Shown: in pieces, positions 16,628-25,669 of the stretch
Layout of the letters: each line of letters opens with the position of its first letter
Position numbering within the stretch: the stretch's first letter is position 1
DNA from: Maribacter sp.
GTDB lineage: Bacteria > Bacteroidota > Bacteroidia > Flavobacteriales > Flavobacteriaceae
Assembly (NCBI GenBank): GCA_022865355.1
Contig: JALHST010000175.1
Coordinates: 1-34,944 of the forward strand
DNA length: 34,944 nt
Reading direction: 5' to 3'
Position numbers and translations under genes: made by a program
Notes under the pieces: model-generated
The model's database searches: none
Told to the model about the DNA's origin: nothing
What the model saw: the letters and a program-made list of their open reading frames with translations, nothing else

Positions 16628-17125
16628 ATGGATCGAAAACGGATTTTTAAAAGGGTAGGAATTATTGTTTTGGTTTTGCTAAATATCGCTTGCGATCAAT
16701 TGTCCAAAGACGTTGTGCGCAAAAATGTGCGACCCTATGACTTTATCGAAATTGTCGGCGATCATTTTATCCTTACCAATGTTGAAAACACGGGTGCCAT
16801 TATGGGTTTTGGTGCGAACCTCGCCCCAATTTTCAAGTTGATTTTTTTACAATTCTTGCCCGTTATGGTCCTGGCGATTTTGCTTTTTAGAATTCTTCAA
16901 AGATCACAACATGACAAATGGCTAATCCTGGCACTCACTTTTGTAATCGGTGGAGGCATGGGTAATTTAATAGACCGAATTGCGTACGGATCGGTAACCG
17001 ATTTCTTTCAATTGCAATGGGGATTCCTCAAAACCGGCATTTTTAATCTGGCAGATGTTTCGGTAACCCTGGGAGTATTGCTTATTCTACTCGTTTCTTT
17101 ACGCCATAAAAAAATCGCACGATAG
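16628..17125 (+). CDS. lspA: signal peptidase II (lipoprotein signal peptidase)
   Basis: A 165-residue inner-membrane aspartic protease that removes the signal peptide from prolipoproteins. Four membrane segments are visible (about 9-23, 65-90, 98-112, 140-157). Conserved motifs are CDQLSK (Asp23), NVENTGA (Asn54), GGGMGNLIDR (catalytic Asp116) and FNLADV (catalytic Asp143). The window's many lipoboxes give it substrates. It sits 15 bases after panB and its TAG overlaps the GTG of the next gene. Flavobacteria often carry a second lspA elsewhere, so this may be a paralogue. Confidence 0.92.
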   Translation: MDRKRIFKRVGIIVLVLLNIACDQLSKDVVRKNVRPYDFIEIVGDHFILTNVENTGAIMGFGANLAPIFKLIFLQFLPVMVLAILLFRILQRSQHDKWLILALTFVIGGGMGNLIDRIAYGSVTDFFQLQWGFLKTGIFNLADVSVTLGVLLILLVSLRHKKIAR

Positions 17126-17823
17126 TGCCTGCTAAAATGGTTTCTACTCCAAAAAACTTACAGATCCTCTTTGAGGACAATCATTTGATAGCCATCAATA
17201 AACGCCCAGGGGATATTGTTCAAGGAGACAAAACGGGGGACATGCCATTAAGTGAAATAGTCAAAGCCTATATAAAGCAAAAAGAAGCAAAACCTGGAAA
17301 TGTATATTTGGGAGTCGCACACCGATTGGATAGGCCGACATCGGGCATCGTAGTTTTCGCGAAAACGTCAAAGGCATTGACCCGGCTTAATAAAATCTTT
17401 GCCGATAAAAAAGCCACCAAGACCTATTGGGCCGTCGTCAAGAATACCCCGCCTAAGGAATTCGATATCTTGACGCACTGGCTCAAAAGAAACCCAAAAC
17501 AGAACAAATCGTATGCATATATAAAGGAAATACATGAGAGCAAGAAAGCGATCTTGGAATATAAATTAGTAAAAAAAACGACTAATTATGTCCTTTTGGA
17601 AATCGATTTGAAAACGGGTCGTCATCACCAAATACGTGCACAATTAGCTATGATTGGATGTCCTATAAAGGGAGATCTTAAATACGGCTTCGACCGAAGT
17701 AATAAAGATGGCAGTATTCATTTGCATGCTCGACATCTATCGTTCATTCATCCTGTGCGGAAAGAAATAATCGAATTGATCGCGCCGCCGCCAGAGGATC
17801 CCATCTGGAATACGTGTACTTAA
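17125..17823 (+). CDS. RluA-family pseudouridine synthase
   Basis: A protein of about 232 residues converting uridine to pseudouridine in RNA. The catalytic motif AHRLDRPTSGIVVFAKT holds the active Asp (about 69); further family landmarks are KTYWAVV, the basic LKTGRHHQIRAQLA and LHARHLSFIHP. There is no N-terminal S4 domain, so it belongs to the short RluA/TruC-like group; the target (23S rRNA or tRNA) cannot be told. Start: GTG at 17125 overlaps the lspA stop by one base; ATG at 17137 is the alternative. Confidence 0.9.
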   Translation: MPAKMVSTPKNLQILFEDNHLIAINKRPGDIVQGDKTGDMPLSEIVKAYIKQKEAKPGNVYLGVAHRLDRPTSGIVVFAKTSKALTRLNKIFADKKATKTYWAVVKNTPPKEFDILTHWLKRNPKQNKSYAYIKEIHESKKAILEYKLVKKTTNYVLLEIDLKTGRHHQIRAQLAMIGCPIKGDLKYGFDRSNKDGSIHLHARHLSFIHPVRKEIIELIAPPPEDPIWNTCT

Positions 17824-17848
17824 AAGCGACGGCATCACGGGCGCTTTT
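17822..17848 (+). terminator. probable terminator after the pseudouridine synthase gene
   Basis: AAAAGCG (17822-17828) and CGCTTTT (17842-17848) pair perfectly around a 13-base loop immediately after the stop codon. The T-run is only the four T of the stem, so it is moderate in strength; it may work in both directions for the convergent genes. Confidence 0.5.
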
Positions 17849-17891
17849 CAAATTCAATTGATTTCGAATAACAAAACCATGCTTTTGGGCA

Positions 17892-19436
17892 CTAGCGGGT
17901 GTATTTCTTGGCCTTTTCCCGTATGATATCTGCAACGGGTTTGTTTTCGAGATGACTCTCGAGCCAAGAGATAATATCCAAGTAGAGGAAGGCTCGCCTT
18001 TCATACGGATGATCCTCGTATTTTTTTAGTTGGCTGTGTAATTTTTTGAATTCCGCATTCAATTCATTGGGATATATGTTTCCTAAATTGCGTAGGAACT
18101 TGATCATTTCCTTTTGAACAGCATGTAGATCGTTCATTTTCAAGAGAAATTTATAAGTGCTTTTTAGTTGTAGCTCCAAGTGATAGTCCATCCCAGCTTC
18201 ATAATGGGCGACCAGGCTTAAAACACGTGCAAAACACATTAAATCCTCGCGCATCTTCAAATTCTTATTGTTGATGATCTTTTTGAGGTAGAGTATACAA
18301 TTCTTATTATCCCCATTTCCGAAATAGAGGCAGGCAATTTTGTAATACAGCAGCATGATGTGATGGGCATCTAAACGATCCTTGTGCTTATTTATGCCAT
18401 ACTCAATTATCTTTACCAAATACAGTCCTTTTTCAAAGTTTCCTTCTAAGAAATGCAGGTTGAGTCGATTGGCATTGATGTACAAAAAAATAAGGGACCC
18501 AATATTGTCGTTTTTTGGAAAATCGTCCTTTTTAACTACTTCTTCAAGGTTTTTTAGGGTTTCATTAAATTGAGAGGCATAGCGAACATAAAATAACGAT
18601 TCAAGTAAATAATGATTTCCTTTCAAAAAGAAAACAGGATTCAAATAAATCATTTGTTTTTGCTCATAGAAAAGATCGACCCATTTGCTGGCGTATTTAT
18701 AGCATGATAAAAAATCCTGGATTAAAAAACTATACCATAAATGAGCCTTGTACAACCATAATTTTTCACGAAATCCGAGCTCCTCGATCCTGTATTTGGG
18801 TAGATGTTTTTCAAAATATTTCTTTACTTTTTGAAAGTCCTTATCACTTTGGACATATCCAATTTTAAGCATCATCCCATAAAGTTGCAACGAAAGGTTT
18901 GACAATTTGCTAGTAATTACATTCAAGGCAGAAAGCTCTTTTGCTTGGATGGCAAGTTCGTTCGCACGGTCGGGAATACTGCGTGTGATGTATTGTGTTT
19001 CGATTATTTTTTCTAATTCTACGATTTCATAGGCAACATTTTTTTCTTCGTTTTCAATGGCCGTAATCTTTGCCTTATCCAATATTTTGAGACTTTGCTT
19101 GTACAAACCCTTTTGATATAAAATAGTTGCAAAATCTAACTGCTCCCGAATCTGAACACGTATGTTTTGGTTCACCGGATTTAATCGCAAGCTCACCAAA
19201 ATTTGTTTATACAGATGGGCTTTTAAATTAGATAATTGGGCTTTTTTTACGATTCCACTTGCCAAAATCAACTTTTCATCATATTGTTTTATCTTGTCGA
19301 GTAAGTTAAAAAGACCTAAAAATTTAGCATCGGTGTTTACTCCTAATCTTCCGACATAGAGTTTAAATTGGCGTTTTTCTGACTTAGAAAGTGATTTGAC
19401 CAAGACGAACAAGGCATCTTTATGCACATTTGTCAT
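17892..19436 (-). CDS. conserved unknown, all-helical (TPR-like) protein
   Basis: A 514-residue cytoplasmic protein with no signal peptide. It begins MTNVHKDALFVLVKSLSKSEKRQF and is almost entirely helical, with repeated helix pairs such as ILYQKGLYKQSLKILDKAKI and KIACLYFGNGDNKNCILYLKK that resemble degenerate tetratricopeptide repeats. It is rich in Lys, Leu, Tyr and Asn. I recognise the type from flavobacterial genomes but not a function; a protein-interaction scaffold is the most that can be said. It is divergent from leuA, with 147 bases between, and convergent with the pseudouridine synthase gene. ATG start at 19434-19436. Confidence 0.7.
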   Translation of the reverse strand: MTNVHKDALFVLVKSLSKSEKRQFKLYVGRLGVNTDAKFLGLFNLLDKIKQYDEKLILASGIVKKAQLSNLKAHLYKQILVSLRLNPVNQNIRVQIREQLDFATILYQKGLYKQSLKILDKAKITAIENEEKNVAYEIVELEKIIETQYITRSIPDRANELAIQAKELSALNVITSKLSNLSLQLYGMMLKIGYVQSDKDFQKVKKYFEKHLPKYRIEELGFREKLWLYKAHLWYSFLIQDFLSCYKYASKWVDLFYEQKQMIYLNPVFFLKGNHYLLESLFYVRYASQFNETLKNLEEVVKKDDFPKNDNIGSLIFLYINANRLNLHFLEGNFEKGLYLVKIIEYGINKHKDRLDAHHIMLLYYKIACLYFGNGDNKNCILYLKKIINNKNLKMREDLMCFARVLSLVAHYEAGMDYHLELQLKSTYKFLLKMNDLHAVQKEMIKFLRNLGNIYPNELNAEFKKLHSQLKKYEDHPYERRAFLYLDIISWLESHLENKPVADIIREKAKKYTR

Positions 19437-19583
19437 CGTAAAAAATAGTATTTATATATTTGTATATCAATAAGTTAACACCTCTAAAAAGTGTGTCAAC
19501 GTTGTAAAACCATGTACGTTTTTATATTAATGTGGCCTTTTGGTTATATCTTCGTATAGGCTAGCTAAAACTACGTAAATATA

Positions 19584-20756
19584 ATGAGCAAAGATATAGT
19601 ACAAATTTTTGATACTACCCTACGGGACGGTGAACAAGTACCGGGATGCAAACTGGACACAGCCCAGAAATTGGTAATCGCCGAACGCTTGGACGAACTG
19701 GGCGTTGATATCATCGAAGCCGGTTTTCCGATATCGAGCCCTGGAGATTTCAATTCAGTCGATCAGATAGCAAGAATCGTAAAAAACGCTACGGTTTGCG
19801 GACTTACAAGAGCCGTGCGTAAGGATATCGAAGTGGCGGCACAAGCCTTGAAACATGCTAAAAAACCTAGGATTCACACTGGAATCGGAACATCTGACTC
19901 CCATATAAAACATAAATTCAATTCGAATCGGGAGGCAATCATCGAACGTGCCATCGCCGCCGTGAGCTATGCCAAGACATTTGTTGAGGATGTCGAGTTT
20001 TACGCCGAAGATGCCGGCAGGACCGACAATGAATATTTGGCGCGTGTCTGTGAGGCTGTCATCAAAGCGGGAGCTACCGTTTTAAACATACCGGATACAA
20101 CGGGGTACTGTTTGCCCGAGGAATATGGTGCCAAAATGAAATATTTGATGGAGAACGTAAAAGGCATCGAAAAGGCCATACTTTCGTGTCATTGCCACAA
20201 TGATCTTGGACTGGCGACCGCCAATTCCATCGCGGGGGTCATCAATGGGGCTCGACAAATTGAGTGTACCATTAACGGACTTGGGGAACGGGCAGGTAAC
20301 ACTTCCTTGGAGGAAGTCGTAATGATTTTACGGCAACATCCTAATTTGGGATTGGACACCAATGTCAACAGCAAGCTGTTATATGACACCAGTCAAATGG
20401 TATCCCAAAAAATGGGGGTCATGGTGCAGCCGAACAAAGCGATAGTCGGTGCAAATGCCTTTGCCCATAGCTCCGGGATACACCAGGATGGAGTAATAAA
20501 GAACAGGGAGACCTATGAAATCATGGATCCTGCCGACGTTGGGGTTACCGAATCGTCGATTGTACTTACGGCTAGGAGCGGTAGGGCCGCATTGGCCTAT
20601 CGAGCCAAAAAAGTAGGGTACGACCTTACCAAGATCCAATTGGATACCGTTTATGACGTCTTCCTGAAGTATGCTGATCGCAAAAAGGAAGTGCACGATA
20701 AAGATATTCATGAAATTATTGAGGTCAGTAAAATAAATAGCGAAAGCCTTACTTGA
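19584..20756 (+). CDS. leuA: 2-isopropylmalate synthase LeuA (short form)
   Basis: A 390-residue aldolase-type TIM-barrel enzyme joining acetyl-CoA and 2-oxoisovalerate, the first step of leucine synthesis. Signatures: [46 protein letters not shown], the metal-binding [16 protein letters not shown] and [15 protein letters not shown]. The linker domain with [13 protein letters not shown] is present, but the C-terminal LeuA_dimer regulatory domain of the usual ~510-residue enzymes is missing, with no sign of truncation by mutation. Its TGA overlaps the leuB ATG by one base. Homocitrate or citramalate synthase activity is less likely given leuB next door. Confidence 0.93.
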   Translation: MSKDIVQIFDTTLRDGEQVPGCKLDTAQKLVIAERLDELGVDIIEAGFPISSPGDFNSVDQIARIVKNATVCGLTRAVRKDIEVAAQALKHAKKPRIHTGIGTSDSHIKHKFNSNREAIIERAIAAVSYAKTFVEDVEFYAEDAGRTDNEYLARVCEAVIKAGATVLNIPDTTGYCLPEEYGAKMKYLMENVKGIEKAILSCHCHNDLGLATANSIAGVINGARQIECTINGLGERAGNTSLEEVVMILRQHPNLGLDTNVNSKLLYDTSQMVSQKMGVMVQPNKAIVGANAFAHSSGIHQDGVIKNRETYEIMDPADVGVTESSIVLTARSGRAALAYRAKKVGYDLTKIQLDTVYDVFLKYADRKKEVHDKDIHEIIEVSKINSESLT

Positions 20757-21874
20757 TGCGACTGAAAATAGCCCTATTAAGCGGTGATGGGATAGGTCCG
20801 GAGGTTGTATCCCAAGCCGTAAAATGCCTAAGATCTGTTGGGGAAACCTTTGGTCATTCCTTTACTTTTACTAGCGCCCCGGTCGGAGCGGAGGCCATAA
20901 AAATCGATGGCAACCCCCTACCCGATGCCACTATTAAGAACTGCAGGGATTCGGACGCTATTTTATTCGGTGCCATTGGGGCTTTGGAATATGATAATGA
21001 CCCAAATGCCAGGGTGCGACCAGAGCAAGGGCTATTAAAACTTCGTAAGGAATTAGATTTATTCGCCAACATCCGTCCTGTAAAGGTATTCCACATCCTT
21101 ATCCCGGGATCTCCCTTGAAAGAAAACATCATTAAGGGTACCGATTTCGTTATTTTTAGGGAACTCACCAGTGGAATCTATTTTAGTGAAAAAAAATTAA
21201 GCGAAGATGGAACCCATGCCTCGGATCTATGTGAATATTCAGAATGGGAAATAAGCCGTATTGCCCATATGGCATTTAAGGCGGCGAAAAAAAGAAAAAA
21301 GAAACTTACCTTGGTTGACAAGGCCAATGTTCTCGAAACTTCAAGACTTTGGCGAAGAGTGGTAATGGGCATAGCAAAGAGCTATCCCGAGGTTCAATTA
21401 GAATGCTTATTTGTTGATAAGGCCGCTATTGAAATGATTCTGAATCCCAGTCAATTCGATGTCATCCTGACAGACAATATGTTCGGGGATATTCTAAATG
21501 ATCAAGCAAGTGTCCTTTTAGGTTCTACCGGTATTTTGCCATCGGCTTCCATCGGGACCGATAATGCCATGTTCGAGCCCGTACATGGCTCCTTCCCTCA
21601 GGCAAAGGGAAAAAACATTGCCAATCCGGTGGCTTCGATTTTAAGTGTTGCCTTACTTTTACAGCATTTTGGCATGGAGGATGAATCGAATGCCGTGGTA
21701 TCGGCCGTACTTAAATCGTTCAACAAAAAGGTGGTGACATCCGATATTATGGGAAGTAGCAAGTATGGGACCAATTACGTAGGCGATTATATTGCCGATA
21801 ATATCGTGGATTCTGATGATAATTTAAGCATCAACGACGAAAACGTATGGCTTGGGAAATCAACCATCATTTAA
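20756..21874 (+). CDS. leuB: 3-isopropylmalate dehydrogenase LeuB
   Basis: A 372-residue NAD-dependent dehydrogenase that oxidises and decarboxylates 3-isopropylmalate. Signatures: LLSGDGIGPEVV, the substrate Arg region DPNARVRPEQGLLKLRKELDLFANIRPV, catalytic Lys in VDKANVLETSRLWR, metal Asp residues in VDKAAIEM and LTDNMFGDILNDQAS, and FEPVHGSFPQAKGKNIANP. The ATG at 20756 (TGATG overlap with leuA) is preferred over the TTG one codon upstream. leuC and leuD, usually part of this operon, are not in the window. Confidence 0.96.
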   Translation: MRLKIALLSGDGIGPEVVSQAVKCLRSVGETFGHSFTFTSAPVGAEAIKIDGNPLPDATIKNCRDSDAILFGAIGALEYDNDPNARVRPEQGLLKLRKELDLFANIRPVKVFHILIPGSPLKENIIKGTDFVIFRELTSGIYFSEKKLSEDGTHASDLCEYSEWEISRIAHMAFKAAKKRKKKLTLVDKANVLETSRLWRRVVMGIAKSYPEVQLECLFVDKAAIEMILNPSQFDVILTDNMFGDILNDQASVLLGSTGILPSASIGTDNAMFEPVHGSFPQAKGKNIANPVASILSVALLLQHFGMEDESNAVVSAVLKSFNKKVVTSDIMGSSKYGTNYVGDYIADNIVDSDDNLSINDENVWLGKSTII

Positions 21875-21885
21875 TGTGTATTGCT

Positions 21886-23110
21886 CTATTCGGATATTAA
21901 TTGCTTCACGAATCTGTCGAATTCTCTTTTGAATTCTTGAAACTTCTCACCCGTTGCCGGGCCATTGAATCCGGTGTGAATTCTTCGTATGGCACCTTTT
22001 CGATCTATAAATAGGGTGGTTGGGTAGGACAAAACGTGATTAAGCATCGGCAGTTTTTCCTGGGCCATTGCTTTACTCGAGCTACCATATTGTGCCAATA
22101 AGATGGGATATTGAACCCCAATGCGTTCTTTTTGGGCGTTCAATGGCTTTATTAGCTCTTTCGGGGGTTTTTGTGTATTCAAATGCCAAAGCGATTGGCT
22201 TTATTTCAGTATTTGGGTTATCATTTAAATAATCAACGAAAAATTTCGTTTCGTCCAAGCAGTTAGGACACCAGGTTCCCATAATCTGGACAATTACGAT
22301 GGTATTTTTAAATTCGGGATCGTTCAGGGAAACCATTTTGCCGGAGGTATCCGGAAAAGAAAATGACATCGTATCATAGCCGTTCTTCAAAAAGGTCAAC
22401 GAATCCTCGCTGGGCAATTCAAAGTTCGGAGCGCGTTTTGCAACCCATGTCTCTTTAGAATGGTTGGCAGAATAAAAAGAACCAAGCATAGTGCTATCGA
22501 AAACTTTGGCAACAAATAGAAAGACATGGGCCCCGTCAAAAGTGGAAAGTTTCAGGGAATCCCCATCAAGAACCCCTTGTAGATAACGATAATCCCCAGT
22601 GGTGGTTTGAAATGTGTCGTTAACAAGATTTTTGTTTTGTGTGAAGATATCTTTTGCCATATAGTCATCCGGGGTGTTGCCTTCGAATTCGGATTCCCAT
22701 ATCCCCGTCACATTTTGTTTGGGTACCCGAAGTACTTCAAACCTATTGTCTACCCCAAAGTTCGCCTCAAAAGGTACAACACGATCCAAACTCTCCTTTA
22801 TAAAATTTCCTTCAATACGGGATTCTGAAAATGTACCGGCGATATACCCTTCAAAAACAGGAAACTTAATATAAATCGAATCCTTTTTTAAGCTAATTTC
22901 ATCGACCTGAATAATTTCATCGGCATTCTAAATTTGAAGCCGATATTGCCCTTCCTTATTTTTATGAAGGTCAAAATTGAACGGTAATAGTTGATGATCC
23001 ATTACTTTTAAAGTTGCCAACCAAATGCCTTCTTTTAAGGTTTTATTCTTGGGTGTATCACAGGAAACCAAAAAATGAACTAAAATAAAGGGTATCAGCA
23101 ATTTTCTCAT
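21886..23110 (-). pseudogene. broken TlpA-like thiol-disulfide lipoprotein gene
   Basis: This is a thioredoxin-fold lipoprotein gene of about 407 codons carrying two lesions. From the ATG at 23108-23110 a lipoprotein signal (MRKLLIPFILVHFLVSC) is intact. An in-frame TAG at 22928-22930 then interrupts RLQI/NADEIIQVDEISLKKD; the same frame stays open for about 280 codons, through PNFELPSEDS and the redox motif GTWCPNCLDETKF. After ANKAIERPK the frame shifts by one extra base in an A run (about 22125-22131). The correct continuation KERIGVQYPILLAQYG ... LSYPTTLFIDRKGAIRRIHTGF is found in the next frame down to 21886. Both lesions are recent-looking, because the sequence on either side remains typical. 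It is divergent from pheT. Confidence 0.85.
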
Positions 23111-23190
23111 AAAAGTTGTTTTTAGGGATCCCATCGAAATAACAACATATAATCATAATTAAAAATTGGAAGGATTAGCACTATCGGCTA

Positions 23191-23221
23191 TTGAATGTCT
23201 TCCGGCATTGTTTTATCTTTA
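23191..23221 (+). promoter_or_regulatory. candidate pheT promoter
   Basis: TTG (23191-23193), 20 bases, then TATCTTTA (23214-23221), one mismatch from TAnnTTTG, ending 19 bases before the pheT ATG. Spacing and position fit the Bacteroidota pattern. Confidence 0.45.
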
Positions 23222-23240
23222 CGGCCTTTAAAACCAAACC

Positions 23241-25667
23241 ATGCAAATATCGTACAATTGGCTAAAACAATTCATCAAGCTCGATTGGGATTCAAAACAG
23301 GTAGCCGAACTCCTGACCGACTTGGGTCTGGAAGTGGAGGGAATCACCCCGTATGAATCTGTTAAGGGTGGCCTTAAGGGAGTTGTCGTCGGCCATGTAA
23401 TTAGCTGCGAACAACATCCTAATGCCGACCGTCTAAAATTAACTTTGGTTGATATAGGAGGTGAAGCGCCCTTACAAATTGTATGCGGTGCCCCGAATGT
23501 AGCTCAAGGACAAAAAGTGCCGGTCGCTAAGATTGGTACGGTACTCTACACCGCCGAGGGTACCCCTTTTACCATCAAGAAAGGTAAGATACGCGGATCG
23601 GAAAGCCATGGAATGATATGTGCGGAAGATGAACTAGGCATTGGGGAAAGTCATGAAGGGATTATGATCTTAAGCGATGCCTTAAAACCAGGAACTCCTT
23701 GTTCCAAGGTATTTGAAATTGAAAATGATGAAGTTTTCGAAATAGGTCTTACACCGAACCGCGCCGATGCTATGAGTCATTTTGGTGTCGCACGCGATTT
23801 GAAGGCTGGACTTAAACAAAGGGATATCGAAATTGAACTGATTACCCCACCAATTACCCACTTCAACGTTGACAATCGATCATTAAAAATCGATGTTATC
23901 GTCGAAAACAATGAACTAGCTCCTAGATATTGTGGGGTTACCATGAGCAATTTGATAGTGCAACCGTCACCAGACTGGCTACAAAACCGATTAAAATCTA
24001 TTGGGATAACGCCTAAAAATAATCTTGTCGATGCCACAAACTATGTCCTGCATGAACTAGGTCAACCTTTACATGCATTTGATGCAGATAGAATCCTAGG
24101 CAAAAAAATAATAGTAAAAACAATGCCGGCCGGGACAAAATTCATGACTTTAGATGGCCAGGAACGCGAGCTTCATGAAGAAGATCTTATGATTTGTGAT
24201 ATTGAAAAACCAATGTGCATCGCGGGAGTTTTTGGAGGAATTTATACTGGCGTAACTGAGGATACCCGTTCTATTTTTCTTGAAAGTGCCTATTTTGATC
24301 CGATTTCAATTCGAAAATCGGCAAAAAGGCATGGCTTAAATACCGATGCTTCTTTTCGATTTGAACGAGGTATCGATATAGAGAATGTAGAATATAGCCT
24401 AAAACGTGCGGCACTTCTCATTAAAGAAATCGCAGGCGGCGATATCACTTCAGATATTATTGACCTTTATCCTACTAAGAAAAAAGACAATGAGGTCTTC
24501 CTAGCCTTCGACAAAATATATAAATTGGTCGGACAGGAAATTCCAAAGGATACCATCAAGTCGATTTTGGCATCCTTGGAAATTAAAGTTAAAAACATAA
24601 CGGAAACGGGTATTGGACTCGTAATCCCGACCTATCGGGTAGACGTTCAAAGACCGGCAGATGTAATAGAGGAAATCTTGAGAATTTATGGTTATAATAA
24701 TATTGATTATTCCCAAAAATTCAATGCTTCGATTGCTTCCGTTTCCAAATTCGACAGTTATAAAATTGAAGGTATAATAGGAACCCAACTGGTCTCCCAA
24801 GGCTTTATCGAGATACTATCGAATAGCCTTACATCACCCGAGTATAGGGACCTATCAAATGAATTGCAAACTCATAATGCCGTGCAGATCTTGAATCCGT
24901 TAAGCACCGAGCTTTCCGTTTTGAGACAATCATTGCTTTTTAGTGGCATGGAGGCTATCGCCTATAACATTAATCGGAAGAAGCCAAATCTTCGATTATT
25001 CGAATTTGGCAATACCTATCATCAGGGGCAAGACAAACCAATTGAACAAAAACACCTCGGCCTCTTCATAACTGGCAACTTACAGGGGGACAGTTGGGTC
25101 GCTGCTACCAAAAGGTCCGATTTTTTTTATTTAAAAGGCATCGTGCAAAACATACTCAAGAGATTGGGGATTTATCCTAGTTCTTTAGGGCCATTGGAAG
25201 GGGATTTATACTCCGAAGGTATATCGTTATCATCCCAAGATACGGTACTAGTTAGTTTAGGCGTGGTAAAACAGTCTATCTTAAGGTATTTTGATATAAA
25301 ACAAGAAGTGCTTTTTGCCGATATACATTGGGGGGCCTTACTGCAGATGGCAAAACAGAATAAAATCACCTACCAACAAATCCCCAAATACCCGGAGGTT
25401 AAACGTGATCTTGCTCTTTTGCTAGATGCAAAAACCACCTTCAGCGATATTTACGAATTGGCCGTCCGGGCCGAAAAGAAAATACTTAAAGATATTAACC
25501 TTTTCGACGTGTATACCGGGGAAAATTTACCGAAAGGAAAAAAATCCTATGCCATTACCTTTACCCTTCAAGATGATCATACTACCTTGACAGACCAAAA
25601 AATCGACAAAACAATGTCTAATCTACAGCAAAGTTTTGAAAAGGAATTGGGCGCAGAATTACGATAA
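23241..25667 (+). CDS. pheT: phenylalanyl-tRNA synthetase beta subunit
   Basis: An 808-residue PheT, partner of PheS in the alpha2-beta2 enzyme charging tRNA-Phe. Domains in order: N-terminal MQISYNWLKQFIKLDW; EMAP-type tRNA-binding OB fold (about 40-150, VGHVISCEQHPNADRLKL and IVCGAPNVAQGQKVPVAKIG); B3/B4 editing region (about 210-390, GVFGGIYTGVTEDTRSIFLESAYFDP, RHGLNTDASFRFERGID); B5; a catalytic-like core; and the C-terminal anticodon-binding ferredoxin-like domain (about 715-808, KYPEVKRDLALLLDAKTTFSDIY). Normal length and no lesions. pheS is not adjacent. It is convergent with the fasciclin gene, with only two bases between the stop codons. Confidence 0.97.
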   Translation: MQISYNWLKQFIKLDWDSKQVAELLTDLGLEVEGITPYESVKGGLKGVVVGHVISCEQHPNADRLKLTLVDIGGEAPLQIVCGAPNVAQGQKVPVAKIGTVLYTAEGTPFTIKKGKIRGSESHGMICAEDELGIGESHEGIMILSDALKPGTPCSKVFEIENDEVFEIGLTPNRADAMSHFGVARDLKAGLKQRDIEIELITPPITHFNVDNRSLKIDVIVENNELAPRYCGVTMSNLIVQPSPDWLQNRLKSIGITPKNNLVDATNYVLHELGQPLHAFDADRILGKKIIVKTMPAGTKFMTLDGQERELHEEDLMICDIEKPMCIAGVFGGIYTGVTEDTRSIFLESAYFDPISIRKSAKRHGLNTDASFRFERGIDIENVEYSLKRAALLIKEIAGGDITSDIIDLYPTKKKDNEVFLAFDKIYKLVGQEIPKDTIKSILASLEIKVKNITETGIGLVIPTYRVDVQRPADVIEEILRIYGYNNIDYSQKFNASIASVSKFDSYKIEGIIGTQLVSQGFIEILSNSLTSPEYRDLSNELQTHNAVQILNPLSTELSVLRQSLLFSGMEAIAYNINRKKPNLRLFEFGNTYHQGQDKPIEQKHLGLFITGNLQGDSWVAATKRSDFFYLKGIVQNILKRLGIYPSSLGPLEGDLYSEGISLSSQDTVLVSLGVVKQSILRYFDIKQEVLFADIHWGALLQMAKQNKITYQQIPKYPEVKRDLALLLDAKTTFSDIYELAVRAEKKILKDINLFDVYTGENLPKGKKSYAITFTLQDDHTTLTDQKIDKTMSNLQQSFEKELGAELR

Positions 25668-25669
25668 AC

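Noticed and set aside
19512-19559. A 15-codon ORF (MYVFILMWPFGYIFV) upstream of leuA, considered as a leader peptide.
   Set aside because: It has only one Leu codon, no antiterminator/terminator pair follows before leuA, and the stretch overlaps the likely promoter zone.
21886-22182. A separate small gene starting MNTQKPPKEL.
   Set aside because: Its first codons are an out-of-frame reading; from KERIGVQYP on it is the tail of the broken TlpA-like gene.
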